A DNA stretch of 17,929 bases from Candidatus Kapaibacterium sp. (GCA_025450975.1 JANWLI010000113.1:1-17929); one strand, 5' to 3'. Numbered from the stretch's first letter, positions 8,443 through 16,248 are shown. Notes: generated from the letters alone by a model not told the origin. Made by a program: numbers and translations.

Positions 8443-8787
8443 TCATGCCAGATTTCTCGAATGTTGAGGATAATATACGATCTCCACCCAAACCCCTCCG
8501 GGAGCTTGTAAGTAGAATGATTCCGAACTATCCCTATGGATATCAATCCTTGCGTTATTGCGGCTGGCAAGGCTCTGGAGCTCCTCACGGGAGTCTACAC
8601 GAAACGCTATATGGGGCGGATGCTGAGTAGGGGTCACAAAAGCGATTTTTACACCTGCAGCAGACAAAAACCCCCAGGTAGGGTCAGAGTGGAGGACCTG
8701 TAATCCAGGCAAAGCCTCTTGAAAAAAGACTATATCCTTCTCGATCGATGTACTTTCGACCGCCACATGATCAAACTCAACTGCCAT
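8443..8787 (-). CDS. VOC-fold (glyoxalase/dioxygenase superfamily) protein, function unknown
   Basis: This 114-residue cytoplasmic protein has the size of a single vicinal-oxygen-chelate domain. It opens with the first strand FDHVAVES, followed by a helix with DIVFFQEALPG. A second beta-alpha module contains PHIAFRVDSREELQSLA and a last strand GGVWVEIVYYP. H7, H59 and E102 fall where metal ligands occur in this superfamily, so metal binding is plausible, but the substrate cannot be read from sequence. It is the last gene of the thiamine operon, overlapping the symporter gene by 11 bases, and so shares the TPP riboswitch. The start at 8787 is supported by AGGGATAGGA directly before the ATG. 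It could act on a thiamine-related compound or be an unrelated passenger. Confidence 0.85.
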   Translation of the reverse strand: MAVEFDHVAVESTSIEKDIVFFQEALPGLQVLHSDPTWGFLSAAGVKIAFVTPTQHPPHIAFRVDSREELQSLASRNNARIDIHRDSSESFYLQAPGGVWVEIVYYPQHSRNLA

Positions 8788-10204
8788 TCCTATCCCTTTT
8801 TAACGGGATTAATAAACACAAAGCATTGAAGATTAGTCCTACGTAGACCGGCTCGACACCAAATATATATTCCGGTGCTGTCGCAGACCCCATATTGACA
8901 CCGAAAATATAGGCACAAAGGGCTGATCCGCCTCCGAAGAGGATTGCTAATTCCGTCTGCTTAGCCGAGCGACGCCAAGACGGCATGTAGGCTAAAACAA
9001 GGGGTAATAATATGGCGGGAACAAGGATAGAACTAAGTGCATACCAAACGAGATAGACCTTTTCAGATAGAAGAATTATGACAACCGAGATAAATGCCGT
9101 TAGGACAAGCCCGACCCGAATCCAACCGTTTATACGGTTCTCATCACCGTCTTTATTGAACACTCGCCACAGTATATCCCTACCTAATATTGAGGCACTT
9201 GTAAAGAAAAACGAATCGACAGTACTAAGAACCGTAGCTAACATTCCTGTATAGAATACTCCTTTGATCCCTAGTGGTAGAATTGCTTCTGCCAAGGCCG
9301 GATAAGCAGTGCGACTATCGGCTAACGTAGGAAACGCTGCCCTTGCATACAGGCCGGCCATATTCGTCATTAGGTCAAACAGTATCCAAAACCCGACTGA
9401 TATTAGTATTCCCTTCCGTGCTACTGATACGTTGCGAGCAGCAAAAACTCGTTGATGGATATTCGGGTCTGCAAGCGTGGTGAGTGCTCCAATATACCAA
9501 ACTAGTATATACCAAATGCTATAGGAACCGAAGGGTTCTAAATGGGTTGACGGGAGATTGGATGTTAAATAGTCGACGCCTCCGTACGTGTCCACGGCAA
9601 AAGGAATGATTGTCGCGAACCCAACGAACATGATTACAAACTGCAGCAGATCGGTTCGGATCGAAGCACGGAAACCACCATAAAAAAGATAGAGAATCGA
9701 ACTAAGCACTGCGATCAAAATTCCTAAGGCATAAGTAATGCCAAAGAACCATTCATACAGCGTTGCCAGCATCATCACATATGCTGCAGGGGTGGTCATA
9801 AAACTCGAGACAACGGCCGCTAAGTAACCAACCCGTGAGCCATAAGTTGCTCGCATTTTATCAGGTATTGAAACATGGCCGCGATCATTGTTCACCTTGT
9901 GAGCCAAAAATAAGGCGAATAGTATTCCCGCTACATAGTAAGGAACTCCAAATACTACCCACATGACCAGACCATTGTCGTATGAGTACTCGCCTACTCC
10001 AAGAATTCCTCCATACCATGTAGATACTAAACTCGCGACAAAGGCCGGAAGCGTAAGCGTCCTTCCAGCGAGCATATATTCTTCAACTTCAGTACGAGCC
10101 TTGCGCTTACGAATAATTACAAAGCCGGCAACAGCATTTGCAACCAGATAAAAAACGACAATTGCTATATCTACGGGTGCGAGCTGTGGCAGAGAGCTGT
10201 CCAT
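8777..10204 (-). CDS. Sodium:solute symporter (SSS family), candidate thiamine transporter
   Basis: This 475-residue inner-membrane protein has about 13 hydrophobic segments, the usual number for the SSS (solute:sodium symporter) family. Family landmarks are EEYMLAGRTLTLPAF near residue 45, GGFRASIRTDLLQFVIMF (about 175-192), ADPNIHQRVFAARN in the middle, and ATVLSTVDSFFFTSASILGRDI (about 325-346), the region that carries sodium-site serines in known members. The substrate is not readable from the sequence. It lies 2 bases after the thiamine pyrophosphokinase gene and downstream of the TPP riboswitch and TonB receptor, so inner-membrane uptake of thiamine or a precursor is the best inference. 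The SSS protein named ThiV was predicted from similar riboswitch contexts in other organisms. Orthology to ThiV is not claimed. The stop overlaps the next gene by 11 bases. Confidence 0.9.
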   Translation of the reverse strand: MDSSLPQLAPVDIAIVVFYLVANAVAGFVIIRKRKARTEVEEYMLAGRTLTLPAFVASLVSTWYGGILGVGEYSYDNGLVMWVVFGVPYYVAGILFALFLAHKVNNDRGHVSIPDKMRATYGSRVGYLAAVVSSFMTTPAAYVMMLATLYEWFFGITYALGILIAVLSSILYLFYGGFRASIRTDLLQFVIMFVGFATIIPFAVDTYGGVDYLTSNLPSTHLEPFGSYSIWYILVWYIGALTTLADPNIHQRVFAARNVSVARKGILISVGFWILFDLMTNMAGLYARAAFPTLADSRTAYPALAEAILPLGIKGVFYTGMLATVLSTVDSFFFTSASILGRDILWRVFNKDGDENRINGWIRVGLVLTAFISVVIILLSEKVYLVWYALSSILVPAILLPLVLAYMPSWRRSAKQTELAILFGGGSALCAYIFGVNMGSATAPEYIFGVEPVYVGLIFNALCLLIPLKRDRNGS

Positions 10205-10206
10205 AG

Positions 10207-10860
10207 TTAGAACATATGGGAGACAAGCAACGCCCCGCTCCTAATAGCTACTGCCCCACCAATTTCACTACTGACCCTGTTACTGAGCCCGTCTCTTTCT
10301 CCGAAGACCATCGTAGCATCCTCCAAAGGATATAGTAGCCCTCTTGTCGTTACACCTTCAGCTTGCGGCAGCGGAGTCAGGGAGACGATCGTATTCATAG
10401 CAAGGTTTAAGGAAATCGCATTCCTTTTTGTTGTCAAGAAACGGTGAATAAGTGTTTCATCATAAGCAACCAGTTCTTCAAAATCGTCAGTGAACCGCTG
10501 CATAACACTAAAATTGGTAAAGACGTGATCTGTCCGTCTGCCATGAATCCCAAAGACCGTTAGTCTGACCTCATCGCCGGTCGATGCGATGAAGCGCAGG
10601 GCCTTTTCGAAGTCGTTCGAATATTGCTCTGGCATTGAAATAATTTGTGTACCTTGAGCATCATAGAAATCAGCAGCATCCTGTGTTAATGAGTCCATAT
10701 CGCCAACGATAGCGTCCAGTCTAATCGCATGTCGCATTGCATACTTGGCTGCGCCATCTGTAGCAACTATCATAGCTGCACTTTCTTCGTCTAAAATGCG
10801 GCGAACGAGCACTGCATTAGGCTCTTCTCCATCAAGAATGAGGATGGCTCGTTTGGACAT
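10207..10860 (-). CDS. Thiamine pyrophosphokinase
   Basis: This 217-residue cytoplasmic enzyme should transfer pyrophosphate from ATP to thiamine, giving TPP and AMP. Visible motifs are ATDGAAKYA (33-41), LDAIVGDMDSL (48-58) with the acidic metal/nucleotide residues, YSNDFEKALRF (80-90), VFGIHGRRTDHVFTNFSVM (102-120), the core of the active site, and GLSNRVS (191-197) near the C-terminus, a variant of the family's GTSN-type substrate-site motif. Length and motif order match the family. It lies 2 bases after the TonB receptor gene and 2 bases before the symporter gene, behind a TPP riboswitch, so its product feeds back on its own operon. No de novo thiamine synthesis genes are present here, consistent with salvage of preformed thiamine. 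It is the operon's best functional marker. Confidence 0.94.
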   Translation of the reverse strand: MSKRAILILDGEEPNAVLVRRILDEESAAMIVATDGAAKYAMRHAIRLDAIVGDMDSLTQDAADFYDAQGTQIISMPEQYSNDFEKALRFIASTGDEVRLTVFGIHGRRTDHVFTNFSVMQRFTDDFEELVAYDETLIHRFLTTKRNAISLNLAMNTIVSLTPLPQAEGVTTRGLLYPLEDATMVFGERDGLSNRVSSEIGGAVAIRSGALLVSHMF

Positions 10861-10862
10861 CT

Positions 10863-13151
10863 TTAGAGCCCTATTTCGAGAGCGGCAAAAACATGTCGTG
10901 GCGCTGCAACAAAAAAACCGAGTCCACTTTCTACGTACGTCGTGTAGAGTGTGTTTAGCAAATTTTGTACTTGAACTTTAATCGCCAGTTTCCCTTGTCC
11001 AAAAAGCTCTCCGAGATTAAATGTCGCCCCTGCATTGAAAACAACGTACGGATCATTCCGGAATGTCTGAGAGTTAATAAGATCTCCATAGATCGCTCCC
11101 TGATAGTGCCCACTGATTGAAAGCGATACCATGTCCATGGGCTGATAGAAAATACCAAAATTGGCGACAACGGGTGGAAATCCAATAGGCGTCTTCCCTA
11201 CCACAGTATCCGGATCAATATACGAACTGAATTCGAGGATTTCATTGTGGCTTATCGTAATATTGGCTGAAAGTGTTAGAAGTTCGGCAAAAGCAATTTC
11301 AGTAGAAAATTCCAGACCGTAATGAAGCACGCTTTCTGCGTTACCAACGATAGATGAACCGAACTTATCTGTTTCTCCTGTCTTGATCAACTCGTCGATA
11401 AAGCTCATGTAGTATCCGCCTAAAGTCGTTCGCAAATGGACTCCCGACGACAGGACCTCTTCCAGTGTTAGGCCAAGTTCATAGTCATATAACTTTTCAG
11501 GTCGAATCTTTGGACTCGAAAAATCATATGTTGCAGACTGAGTTCTGTTAAAATTAGGTTCGCTAAAGAATGCAGCATTGTAATAGTCGGTTAGCCTTGG
11601 CTCCCTGGCCGTAAAAGAGAAGCTGGCAAAGCTGCGGAGATTATCCGATATTTTATAGTTCAATCCAATTCGTGGATTGATGAAAGTGAATGGGACTTCA
11701 AACTCATAGTTTGTCCATCCCGGGAGTAACCCTTTTTGCGATGCGCTATTTGTATCAATAAAAAATGGTTTCTCGTCATAAAATCTGTACTTCTGATTTA
11801 CAAATTGGATAGACGTAAGAGCACTTAGATCCTCTGTGAAGTTATACTGCTCCGAAGCATAAACAGTAAAAATATTTTTGCCTCCACGATACTCATAGAA
11901 ATGATAGTCCGAGGGCAGATCCGTCGGCAATGTGTCGGCAGAAAGGAGTTGCCCCCAATGAAATGATCGATGAATACGGACTTCTCCACCTAGAGAAAAC
12001 TTGCCGCTTTCACCGTGTTTCCACTCAAATCTAGGCAGCCATCCGAATTGTTTATTCTCAACAACTGCATGGGTTAACTCTTGACCGAGGGTGTCGTCTA
12101 AGAGCCCCGTGAACCCATATCTAGCTCCATAAACTGGAAGTAGTCTGTAGTACTCACTGTGGCGATATCCCGTAAATGCTTGGACCCATGTTCCGTCAAA
12201 GTCAAAGAACCCATCCCCTTGAATATAGAAGAGGGTATTTGCAAGCCGCGCGTCGTCGCTAATATCCCATGTTGAGAGGAGTTCATAATGCGGTTGGAAG
12301 AACTCTTCGCGTTCCTCATTACGACGTTCATAGGCAAAACTCTCTGACCAATTGATCTTTCGAAGATCTTCCTCCTTAAAATTTGATCGTGATGAATCAT
12401 TAGGGAAAATTCCATAATAGTCAAGACCATCCTTGACCGGACCGCCATAAAAATTGAGTTGCAGAGAAAGGTCATCAAAGTACCCAGCGGCCGAGAAGTG
12501 ATAGCTTAGGAAATTCATGAACGATCGATTGCGATACCCGGAGCTCTTTGTTTGTGAAAGGTGGCCATAGATCATATACGTCTCATCAATAAGTCCTGAA
12601 TTTCCAGAAAGTGCTGTCTTACTAGTACTGTATGACCCTCGGCCGAATGTAAAAAGAAAACCTGGATCAGGGCTCAGCATGGTTTTGACATCGATGGAGC
12701 CGCCAATTGCAGCAGGCCCATAAAATGCACTCCCCGCTCCACGTTGCAGCTCAATTGAAGATGCACTCAAGGCAAGATCTGGCATATCGATCCAGTAGAC
12801 AAAATGATCCTCTGGGTCATTTTGGGGCACGCCGTTGACAAGAATGGACTGGCGGCGTTGGTCGAATCCGCGGATATTTGCAAATGAATACCCAATACTC
12901 AATCCACTCTGGGACCAGGTTACGACCGAAGGAAGCTGCGACAAGATATTCGGCACATCCTTAAAATCTCCTGCTTGTTTAAGTTCTCTTGCATCAACTT
13001 TTTCGATAGGAGCGGGAGTAGTCGATTCTTCCGAAGGATACCCTGTTACGATCACCTCTTTTGCAAGAGTACCTTTAACAGAATCCTCTGAATCTTGGGC
13101 AAAAAGGATGACAGACTGGAGAGCAAGTAATACTAGTAAAAGTTTTCTCAT
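10863..13151 (-). CDS. TonB-dependent outer-membrane receptor, probable thiamine importer
   Basis: This 762-residue protein starts with a signal peptide (MRKLLLVLLALQSVILFAQ). EVIVTGYPS at about 32-40 resembles a TonB box. The plug domain follows, with NILSQLPSVVTWSQSG, NIRGFDQRRQSILVNGVPQN, then IELQRGAGSAFYGPAAIGGS (133-152). The rest is beta-barrel, ending in PRHVFAALEIGL, a typical barrel terminus. The receptor should import a scarce ligand across the outer membrane using TonB energy. It is first in an operon behind a TPP riboswitch and 2 bases before thiamine pyrophosphokinase, so thiamine (or a phosphate ester or precursor) is the likely ligand. TPP-riboswitch-linked TonB receptors (OMR1/OMPthi) are known in Bacteroidota. 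No carboxypeptidase-like N-terminal extension is present, unlike SusC-type receptors. The start follows a U-rich terminator tail, and the only GGAGG is about 20 bases upstream, inside the hairpin. Confidence 0.92.
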   Translation of the reverse strand: MRKLLLVLLALQSVILFAQDSEDSVKGTLAKEVIVTGYPSEESTTPAPIEKVDARELKQAGDFKDVPNILSQLPSVVTWSQSGLSIGYSFANIRGFDQRRQSILVNGVPQNDPEDHFVYWIDMPDLALSASSIELQRGAGSAFYGPAAIGGSIDVKTMLSPDPGFLFTFGRGSYSTSKTALSGNSGLIDETYMIYGHLSQTKSSGYRNRSFMNFLSYHFSAAGYFDDLSLQLNFYGGPVKDGLDYYGIFPNDSSRSNFKEEDLRKINWSESFAYERRNEEREEFFQPHYELLSTWDISDDARLANTLFYIQGDGFFDFDGTWVQAFTGYRHSEYYRLLPVYGARYGFTGLLDDTLGQELTHAVVENKQFGWLPRFEWKHGESGKFSLGGEVRIHRSFHWGQLLSADTLPTDLPSDYHFYEYRGGKNIFTVYASEQYNFTEDLSALTSIQFVNQKYRFYDEKPFFIDTNSASQKGLLPGWTNYEFEVPFTFINPRIGLNYKISDNLRSFASFSFTAREPRLTDYYNAAFFSEPNFNRTQSATYDFSSPKIRPEKLYDYELGLTLEEVLSSGVHLRTTLGGYYMSFIDELIKTGETDKFGSSIVGNAESVLHYGLEFSTEIAFAELLTLSANITISHNEILEFSSYIDPDTVVGKTPIGFPPVVANFGIFYQPMDMVSLSISGHYQGAIYGDLINSQTFRNDPYVVFNAGATFNLGELFGQGKLAIKVQVQNLLNTLYTTYVESGLGFFVAAPRHVFAALEIGL

Positions 13152-13153
13152 AA

Positions 13154-13200
13154 TAAAAAGAAAAACGTTTTCCTCCCAATCATCCCGGAGAAGAAAACGT
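13154..13200 (-). terminator. Riboswitch expression platform: terminator hairpin before the TonB receptor
   Basis: On the minus strand ACGTTTTCTTCTC (13200-13188) can pair with GGGAGGAAAACGT (13177-13165), 13 pairs with two G·U, around a 10-base loop. TTTTTCTTTTT follows. This is a plausible rho-independent terminator between the TPP aptamer and the ATG at 13151. It also buries the only GGAGG in the leader. TPP binding would be expected to favour the hairpin and stop transcription. No antiterminator pairing was worked out with certainty. Confidence 0.7.
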
Positions 13201-13223
13201 CATACAAAAAGAAAACTTTCTGC

Positions 13224-13305
13224 CGTTTCCCTCCGCCGGCATGAACCGGATCAGGTGATAAGGGTATTATCTCAGCCTCTCCTATTTGGAGCGACACCCC
13301 TAACG
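13224..13305 (-). promoter_or_regulatory. TPP riboswitch aptamer (THI element)
   Basis: Read on the minus strand, the conserved TPP aptamer blocks occur in order: GGGGTG (13300-13295), CTGAGA (13275-13270), ACCC (13265-13262), ACCTGATC (13256-13249), ATGCCGGCG (13242-13234) and AGGGA (13232-13228). Helices fit. P1 pairs CGTT (13305-13302) with AACG (13227-13224). P2 pairs GGGGT with ACCC(T). P3 is CTCC-AAATA-GGAG (13291-13279). The last arm pairs CCGG (13249-13246) with CCGG (13239-13236). The usual GCGTAGGGA is GCGGAGGGA here, a minor change. It lies about 70 bases upstream of the TonB receptor start and controls a receptor, kinase, symporter and VOC operon, all expected to be repressed when TPP is plentiful. 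Confidence 0.96.
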
Positions 13306-13313
13306 ATGCATTG

Positions 13314-13321
13314 CAAATATA
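13314..13321 (-). promoter_or_regulatory. Candidate -7 box for the thiamine operon
   Basis: The minus strand reads TATATTTG, an exact match to the Bacteroidota -7 consensus TAnnTTTG. It ends 8 bases before the first paired base of the riboswitch, so a start site 5-8 bases downstream would fall just at the aptamer's 5' end. No convincing TTG/TTTG -33 box was seen; that region lies in the coding end of the upstream gene. Confidence 0.5.
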
Positions 13322-13324
13322 CGA

Positions 13325-15220
13325 TTACTTTGCGAGCGTCATTCGCCTGGTAAGAATCGTATTGCCTGACTTCAACTTATAGAAGTAGATCCCACCTGGC
13401 CAATTCGTCGCATCAATTTCGATCGCATGGCGTCCGGCAGCAAATTTCTTATTTGCTATAACCTGTACTTCACGACCAATAATATCAAATACAGATAGCT
13501 TGATTGCCACAGCGCGCTTTAGAGTAAAACCAATCGTTGTTTTCGGATTGAACGGATTAGGTTTATTCTGCTCTAAAAAGATATCCTTCGGTCCCCCAAG
13601 CTCAAACTTTAGTGGAGTTGTAACGTCGATAATTGAATCATTCGCTCCGAAAACTGCAAGACGGTAATAAATATCAATATCACGTTTAAGTGTTGGGAGT
13701 TTTTCAGATGCCGAGTATAGCGATCGGGAAACAAGGTTGTTGCCCTTTTCAATCGGCCTGCGTGCAGGCACAGAAAGCACCTTTTCGAATACTCCAAACG
13801 TGGCAATGCGTCGCTGCAGTTCATATCGCACCGTCGCGTATTCACTCGATGCTTTCCATGCGAAGCCAACTTTTGAGGTCGAACTTTGGTCTAATGCAAG
13901 CACAGCATGCTCAAGTAGTACCGGCGAACTCGTCATTACCATCCGAGCTTTGCCATCCAACTTCAGCGTGATCGGGACAAGTTTAGTTTTCCCTGAGCTA
14001 TCAGAGATGCGTAAAGGTATAGTAGACCGAGCAGTTGACGCTGAAAGTTCTTCAAAATGAAATATTGCCATCGCAGATCGCAATGTGTCCCTTACGGCAA
14101 TAGCAGAGGTTCCGGCAAATTCTTCGGGAATTTCTCTTGCTCTATGGATAAAGTGTAATTCGTCAATAGCAACGGATACCTCTTTCGTGTGACCCAGCAT
14201 GATCGAGGATATATTGTTGGGCATAAAACTGTGCGTGATCGAATCGTCAAAGATAGCGTCTACAAAGAGCTGTTCAAGCCCGTCAGCATTTCGACTCCAT
14301 ACAATGTGATGCCAAGCCCCATCAACTACAATTCCATTACTCACGAGTGACGCTTCATTGCCAGATCTTCCGACAAAGAGTTGCCCGTAAATATTGACAC
14401 CGACCTCAACAAGTTCTTCTCCACCAGACCCGGAAAGTGTCATGATTCTGGTCGATGGCTCAATCCCTTGCTGCCACCACTCGATCGTAAATGGACCGGA
14501 AAAGAACTTTGCGACGTGCTCTGGCGGTAGCATCAACTGTGCATTCCCAAGGAGCAACGCACGTGAATTATTATTCCACTGTGTAACACATCGGATCGTC
14601 CGTTCAAACTCGGCAAAGGAGCTAGCGCTAAATCTAAACTCGGAAGATTGCGGAGAAACGAGTCCCCATTGCAACGGATCAGCTGTCTGTCTTGACTTTG
14701 GAGTGCTTTTCTTTCCTTTTTTTGGCTTCTCTGTAGGAACGACTACAACTTCCTGGCCACGCTCAGCAAGTGCTGCACGCACAGCCATTTCGGCATTGAT
14801 CTCCGGAGCAACAAACACGAAGTAGTAGACAACACTGCCTGTAGAAGGAAACGGCCGAGAACTTTGATTGACTGCGATCACACGACGGTTTCGCTCTACC
14901 TGAAATAGCCCTGCTCCATTAACATAGCTCTCTAGCGCTTCAGGTTCTTCCAAGGACCCATGAGACATAAAAGCACGCGCAAACTTCATCTGCGTAGGCA
15001 CGTTGACAGCTGCCATGCGCTCGATCCCGGCTTTCGGAGCATTTGCGACAATGGCAACGACAAAAGAGTCCCCGGATACAACTTCCTGGGGAACATAGAC
15101 TTCTCGTATCTTTCCCTGGCCAAAAATTGGAGTCGACCAGAGTAAAACGTAAATGGTCCAAATTATGCGCACTGGTGGATAGAAAACAATTCTTGTGCCC
15201 GGAGGTTGCACAAAGGACAC
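13325..15220 (-). CDS. Secreted LamG-like protein with T9SS sorting domain
   Basis: This protein is 631 residues long from a GTG at 15220. A hydrophobic signal segment (IIWTIYVLLWSTPIFGQ, about 19-35) is followed by an Ig-like beta region. A lysine-rich linker, EKPKKGKKSTPKSR, lies near 160-175. Residues of about 205-375 look like a LamG/concanavalin jelly-roll: FTIEWWQQG, DGAWHHIVWSRNADGLEQL, IDELHFIHRA. The tail (about 550-631) is a Por-type sorting domain with NKPNPFNPKTTIGFTL, IKLSVFDIIGREVQVI and GGIYFYKLKSG. The product is probably exported by T9SS and may bind sugars or surfaces; no catalytic motif is visible. The start is uncertain. AGGGG precedes 15220, but a GTG at 15172 would give a shorter, cleaner signal peptide (615 residues). 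It follows the outer-membrane protein gene by 35 bases, so the two are probably co-transcribed. Confidence 0.82.
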   Translation of the reverse strand: MSFVQPPGTRIVFYPPVRIIWTIYVLLWSTPIFGQGKIREVYVPQEVVSGDSFVVAIVANAPKAGIERMAAVNVPTQMKFARAFMSHGSLEEPEALESYVNGAGLFQVERNRRVIAVNQSSRPFPSTGSVVYYFVFVAPEINAEMAVRAALAERGQEVVVVPTEKPKKGKKSTPKSRQTADPLQWGLVSPQSSEFRFSASSFAEFERTIRCVTQWNNNSRALLLGNAQLMLPPEHVAKFFSGPFTIEWWQQGIEPSTRIMTLSGSGGEELVEVGVNIYGQLFVGRSGNEASLVSNGIVVDGAWHHIVWSRNADGLEQLFVDAIFDDSITHSFMPNNISSIMLGHTKEVSVAIDELHFIHRAREIPEEFAGTSAIAVRDTLRSAMAIFHFEELSASTARSTIPLRISDSSGKTKLVPITLKLDGKARMVMTSSPVLLEHAVLALDQSSTSKVGFAWKASSEYATVRYELQRRIATFGVFEKVLSVPARRPIEKGNNLVSRSLYSASEKLPTLKRDIDIYYRLAVFGANDSIIDVTTPLKFELGGPKDIFLEQNKPNPFNPKTTIGFTLKRAVAIKLSVFDIIGREVQVIANKKFAAGRHAIEIDATNWPGGIYFYKLKSGNTILTRRMTLAK

Positions 15221-15255
15221 ATAACCCCTTTAATTACACATTATTAATCGTACAA

Positions 15256-16248
15256 TTAGAGGTCGAATCTTAGTCCGAACACCATTGACTGATCGAGGCT
15301 CCGGCGTGGCGAGATATTCCGATCATAGAGGATATGCATTGTGTAATCGATGCTGAAAATACTATATTGAATACCTGCCAAAAGCAACGAGCCTACGCGG
15401 CTGTTTTCAATACCTTCACTAAAACGGTCCTTTGTGAGAGCCACCGTTCTGCTACTCATTCGAAAAGTGAGATCGTCAGTAATATTATTCGAATATGCAA
15501 GCTCCAGGATACCGCTGTATCCTTTCTCTACAGTAAACTGGTCCTGTACTTTAGAAAGTGGGTTGTTCTCATCGATAATAAACTGCCGATTCTGAGCCAA
15601 AATAAACTTATTAGTGATCGTTTGCTGATAAGCATAGCCAGCACCAATGATAAATTCAAATTCTTCAGACTCATCCTCTGAAAAGATGTGTGTTTTATGT
15701 CCGAGGAAGAGGCTTTCGTAAAGGAAAAGTGGATCGAGGAACGTTGTCTCTACGGTATCGATCATCCCTTTCCCCATCTCCGTTTCACCGGTTATCTCAA
15801 AAAATAGCCGGAGCCCCAGCTCCTTGACGAGAGTCCTCGATGGGACTACTGTAAGGATTAGGTTATCCTGTGTTTTTACTGGCGCAGCATCGGCACTCAC
15901 CTGAGCTCCATACTGAGCAAACAGCGTGCTATTAAATTGCTGGGGTTCTCCTTCGTAAGAAAAGCGTGACTGGACTTGCATCTGCCATTGCAGATTCTCA
16001 CTCTCCTCACCGTCGTTGCTTATCTTTCCGTAAGTAAATCCTATATTTGGCGAGAAGGTAAATGTTGTCGTACGGTCAGGCGCAGAGATGACTTCTTCAA
16101 TCGGAGTTTCAGAAACGATCGAATCGACGGCGCTTCGAATGGTGGTATCGGGAGGGGCGATAGTCGTATCCTGTTGTCCAAAAGCACTTCCGACAACGAA
16201 TAACATCAGTAAGGCAAGCACGTACCGTCGCTGGGTGTGGATTAACAT
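15256..16248 (-). CDS. Probable outer-membrane beta-barrel protein, function unknown
   Basis: This 330-residue protein has a signal peptide (YVLALLMLFVVGSAFGQ at about 9-25). A Thr/Pro-rich, low-complexity stretch of about 35 residues follows, then alternating polar/hydrophobic strands from about residue 60 to the end. The C-terminus, SMVFGLRFDL, resembles a barrel end. Segments such as LFAQYGAQVS, VKTQDNLILTVVPS and TTFLDPLFLYESLFLGHK recall Bacteroidota DUF3078-type proteins, but the match is loose. It may form a small outer-membrane channel or scaffold; no substrate can be suggested. It is the first gene after nuoI, 83 bases downstream, and is followed after 35 bases by the LamG-like T9SS protein, its likely operon partner. 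AAAGGAAGACAAGG before the ATG is a good ribosome binding site. Confidence 0.75.
   Translation of the reverse strand: MLIHTQRRYVLALLMLFVVGSAFGQQDTTIAPPDTTIRSAVDSIVSETPIEEVISAPDRTTTFTFSPNIGFTYGKISNDGEESENLQWQMQVQSRFSYEGEPQQFNSTLFAQYGAQVSADAAPVKTQDNLILTVVPSRTLVKELGLRLFFEITGETEMGKGMIDTVETTFLDPLFLYESLFLGHKTHIFSEDESEEFEFIIGAGYAYQQTITNKFILAQNRQFIIDENNPLSKVQDQFTVEKGYSGILELAYSNNITDDLTFRMSSRTVALTKDRFSEGIENSRVGSLLLAGIQYSIFSIDYTMHILYDRNISPRRSLDQSMVFGLRFDL

Noticed and set aside
13154..13215. Short leader-peptide gene between riboswitch and TonB receptor
   Set aside because: The stretch is explained by the terminator hairpin and T run; no start with a ribosome binding site is present.
13690..14060. Overlapping plus-strand frames of 93-107 codons inside the LamG-like gene
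   Set aside because: They have no family features and lie fully inside a well supported minus-strand gene.
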